This document shows, one piece after another, positions 62,002-64,000 of a stretch of DNA of 64,000 bases. Every line of letters begins with the position of its first letter. Position 1 is the stretch's first letter. Location of the stretch: assembly GCF_026891095.1 (NCBI RefSeq), contig NZ_JAPTNL010000006.1:62001-126000 (forward strand), in the 5' to 3' direction. The position numbers and the translations under genes are program-made. Below the pieces are notes generated by a model. That model had not been told where the DNA came from and ran no database searches. It saw nothing but the letters and a program-made list of their open reading frames with translations. This DNA comes from Roseovarius salincola (GTDB lineage: Bacteria > Pseudomonadota > Alphaproteobacteria > Rhodobacterales > Rhodobacteraceae).

Positions 62002-63492
62002 TCAGTCGCCTTGCGGGGCTTCGGGCTCGGCTTCGGGCGCATCGGGCGCATCGGGTGTTTCGGCGGGGTCGGGCGTCTCGTCGGCGGTGGTGGTTTCGGT
62101 CTGTTCGGCCAGCGCGCCGCTGTCCCAGGTGCCGCTTTCCTCTTCGCCGGAGGCATAGCGCATCGTGCCCTCGCCCTGGCGTTCGCCCTCGAGGAAATTG
62201 CCCTCGTAGACATCGCCATTGGTGTAGGTGGCAACGCCCCGGCCCGAGATTTCACCCTCTTTCCATTCGCCCTGGTATGTGAAGCCGTCAGGCATGGTGA
62301 TCTTGCCCTGGCCATGGCGCTGGCCATCCAGGAATTCGCCTTCGTAGATGGTCCCGTCGGGATAGGTGGCGGTGCCCATGCCCTCGCGCTGGCCGTCTTT
62401 CCACTGGCCCTCGTAGCGGTAACCGTCGGCATAGGTCATCACGCCCTGGCCGTGGTTGCGCGCGTTCTCGAACGCGCCCTCGTAGACCACGCCATTGGGA
62501 TAGGTGGCCCGGCCCTTGCCATCGATCACGCCGCCGCGCCATTCGCCTTCGTATGTCGAGCCATCGGGATAGGTAATCTTGCCCTCGCCATTGGCGAGAT
62601 CGTCGCGAAACGCGCCCTCATAGACCGAGCCGTCGGGGTAGGTCACCCGCCCCTGGCCCGAGATCTTGCCCGCGCTCCAGGAGCCTTCGTAGCGATAGCC
62701 GTCAGTCCCTGTGAAGACGCCCTCGCCGTGGCGGCGGTCATTCTTGAACTCACCCTCGTAGACATCGCCGTTCTCATAGGTGACGCGCCCCTGGCCCTCG
62801 CGCCGCCCGGCCACGAGATCACCCTCATAGACATCGCCATTGGGCTGGATCAGCTTGCCGGTGCCGTCGATCTGCCCGTCCTGCCAGCGCCCCTCGTAGA
62901 TCAGCCCGTCGGGCATGGTCAGCGTGCCCCGCCCGTGGCGCGCACCGCGGCTGACCTCGCCCTCGTAGATCGCGCCGTCGGGATAGGTGATCCGCGCCGC
63001 GCCATCCTTGACGCCATTGACCCAGTCGCCCTCGTAGACATAGCCGCCGGGGCTTTCCATGCGGCCCTTGCCGTGATGCATCGCATTGCGGAAACCGCCC
63101 TCGTAGCGTACCCCGTTGGCATAGACCGCGACCCCCTGGCCGGTGATCTTGCCGTCCTGCCAGTCGCCCTCAAAGGTGCCGCCATCGGCGAAGACGATCT
63201 TGCCCACACCCTCCGGCTTGCCCTTGGCGAACTGGCCCTCGTAGACGGACCCGTTGGGAAACCGCGCAACCCCCTGGCCGCGGATCTCGCCATCGACCCA
63301 TTCGCCCGAATATTCATAGCCATTGGGCAGCGTATAGGTGCCGGTGCCATGCTGCAGCCCGTTCCTGAACGTGCCCTCGTAGATGCCGCCATCGTCATAT
63401 TGCTTGGTCTGCACCTCGCCGTCCTGCGCCAGCGCGGCCCCCCCGGCCAGTACCGCCGTCACGATCGTCGCATCCCTCAGTGAAAAGCTCAT
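62002..63492 (-). CDS. MORN-repeat protein, exported
   Basis: A 496-residue protein: a signal-peptide-like start (cleaved near ALAQ at 23), 18 MORN repeats of 23 residues plus a degenerate nineteenth (about 35-455), then an acidic, Pro/Glu-rich tail. Each unit reads YEGxF/W...G...G.G...YPDG. Repeats whose third position is F alternate with those that have W, giving a 46-residue double unit. MORN arrays form an extended beta-sheet and bind lipids or proteins; the role here is unknown. Probably periplasmic or surface-located. Confidence 0.88.
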   Translation of the reverse strand: MSFSLRDATIVTAVLAGGAALAQDGEVQTKQYDDGGIYEGTFRNGLQHGTGTYTLPNGYEYSGEWVDGEIRGQGVARFPNGSVYEGQFAKGKPEGVGKIVFADGGTFEGDWQDGKITGQGVAVYANGVRYEGGFRNAMHHGKGRMESPGGYVYEGDWVNGVKDGAARITYPDGAIYEGEVSRGARHGRGTLTMPDGLIYEGRWQDGQIDGTGKLIQPNGDVYEGDLVAGRREGQGRVTYENGDVYEGEFKNDRRHGEGVFTGTDGYRYEGSWSAGKISGQGRVTYPDGSVYEGAFRDDLANGEGKITYPDGSTYEGEWRGGVIDGKGRATYPNGVVYEGAFENARNHGQGVMTYADGYRYEGQWKDGQREGMGTATYPDGTIYEGEFLDGQRHGQGKITMPDGFTYQGEWKEGEISGRGVATYTNGDVYEGNFLEGERQGEGTMRYASGEEESGTWDSGALAEQTETTTADETPDPAETPDAPDAPEAEPEAPQGD

Positions 63493-63643
63493 GTCGGCCC
63501 CAGAATCCCCAGTTTCGCGCGCCAGCGCACCGCCTGAAATCTAGTGGAGCCTCGCGGGGCTGACAACGTGTTTTGCCCAAATCGGCTTTCCCTCGCGCAG
63601 CGATCTGCTAAATCATGGCCGCAATGCAAGCAGGAGGCATCGC

Positions 63644-64000
63644 ATGGCCGACCGGTTTCGCGTGACGCTCGCGCAATGGAACCCCACGATGGGCGATCTT
63701 GAGGGCAACGCCGCGCGTGCCCGCGCCGCATGGAGCGAAGGCCGCGAGGCAGGCGCAGACCTTGTCGCGCTGCCCGAGATGTTCATCACCGGCTACAACA
63801 CCCAGGACCTGGTGATGAAACCGGCCTTTCACACGGCTGCCATGGCCGCGATCGAGACCCTTGCGCGCGAATGCGCCGACGGGCCAGCGCTGGCCATCGG
63901 CGGCCCCGCGCTTGAGGGCGGCGCGCTTTACAACGCCTATTACATCCTCGAACGCGGGCGCATCGCCGCGCGCATCCTCAAACACCATCTGCCCAACGAG
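63644..64000 (+). CDS. nadE: NAD+ synthetase (glutamine-hydrolysing), N-terminal part
   Basis: The first 119 residues of the nitrilase-type glutaminase domain, cut off by the window end. E45 in LPEMFITGYNTQDL and K113 in LKHHLPNE are two of the Glu-Lys-Cys triad; the Cys lies beyond the window. The domain supplies ammonia to the C-terminal synthetase that turns deamido-NAD into NAD+. CAGGAGG lies 7 bp before the ATG. Confidence 0.9.
   Translation, partial: MADRFRVTLAQWNPTMGDLEGNAARARAAWSEGREAGADLVALPEMFITGYNTQDLVMKPAFHTAAMAAIETLARECADGPALAIGGPALEGGALYNAYYILERGRIAARILKHHLPNE

Overview
The window reads as a chromosomal piece of a GC-rich alphaproteobacterium, most likely a member of the Rhodobacteraceae (roseobacter group). 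The reasons are an NnrR-regulated nirK/norCBQD denitrification block with nnrS and nnrU, a malonate matPQMAB operon with divergent matR, an iron-sulfur (CryB/PhrB-type) photolyase, and an intergenic repeat built around CCCCCGAGGTATTT...CCAGATGAAG. No tRNA, rRNA or CRISPR array was seen.

Positions 1-9,300 are an accessory region. Two large minus-strand genes both join a phospholipase-D-like module to a superfamily II helicase (3627-6656, then 120-3569), a plausible but unproven defence pair. They are followed by a P4-type integrase broken by an in-frame amber codon and a lost catalytic half, a piece of an IS3-family element, the orphan C-terminus of a Tc-toxin A subunit, and a small nucleotidyltransferase overlapping it. 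This is a scar of repeated insertion and deletion.

Positions 9,328-24,086 form a catabolic cluster: two guanidino-group-modifying hydrolases of the amidinotransferase/DDAH fold, each divergent from a LysR regulator, an amidohydrolase, a PotDABC-like polyamine-type ABC transporter, two FAD amine oxidoreductases, an M20 amidohydrolase and a creatinase/ectoine-hydrolase-like M24 protein. Together they look like uptake and breakdown of a guanidino or polyamine-like compound; the substrate cannot be read from the sequence. A lone 2-oxoglutarate oxygenase follows, then a minus-strand dipeptidase-plus-DppABCDF operon (25,746-31,986).

Positions 32,213-44,377 hold nitrite and NO respiration: nirK-nirV, hemN, nnrU, two small membrane proteins, norDQBC, a DUF1858-type protein, the Crp/Fnr regulator nnrR, pseudoazurin and nnrS. 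FNR/NnrR-type boxes lie in front of nirK, between norC and the DUF1858 gene, in front of hemN and near nnrR/pseudoazurin. NirK would reduce nitrite to NO with electrons from pseudoazurin, and NorCB would reduce NO to N2O, with NorQ/NorD as activators.

Positions 44,372-50,870 are malonate uptake (TRAP MatPQM) and use (MatB makes malonyl-CoA, MatA decarboxylates it to acetyl-CoA), controlled by MatR. Then come an iron-binding protein (fbpA-like), the zinc uptake locus znuBC-zur divergent from znuA (whose His-rich loop has grown into a tandem repeat), an acyl-CoA synthetase, leuA with a leucine-rich leader peptide and alternative hairpins, an SDR dehydrogenase, a photolyase, an 18-repeat MORN protein, and the start of NAD+ synthetase running off the end.
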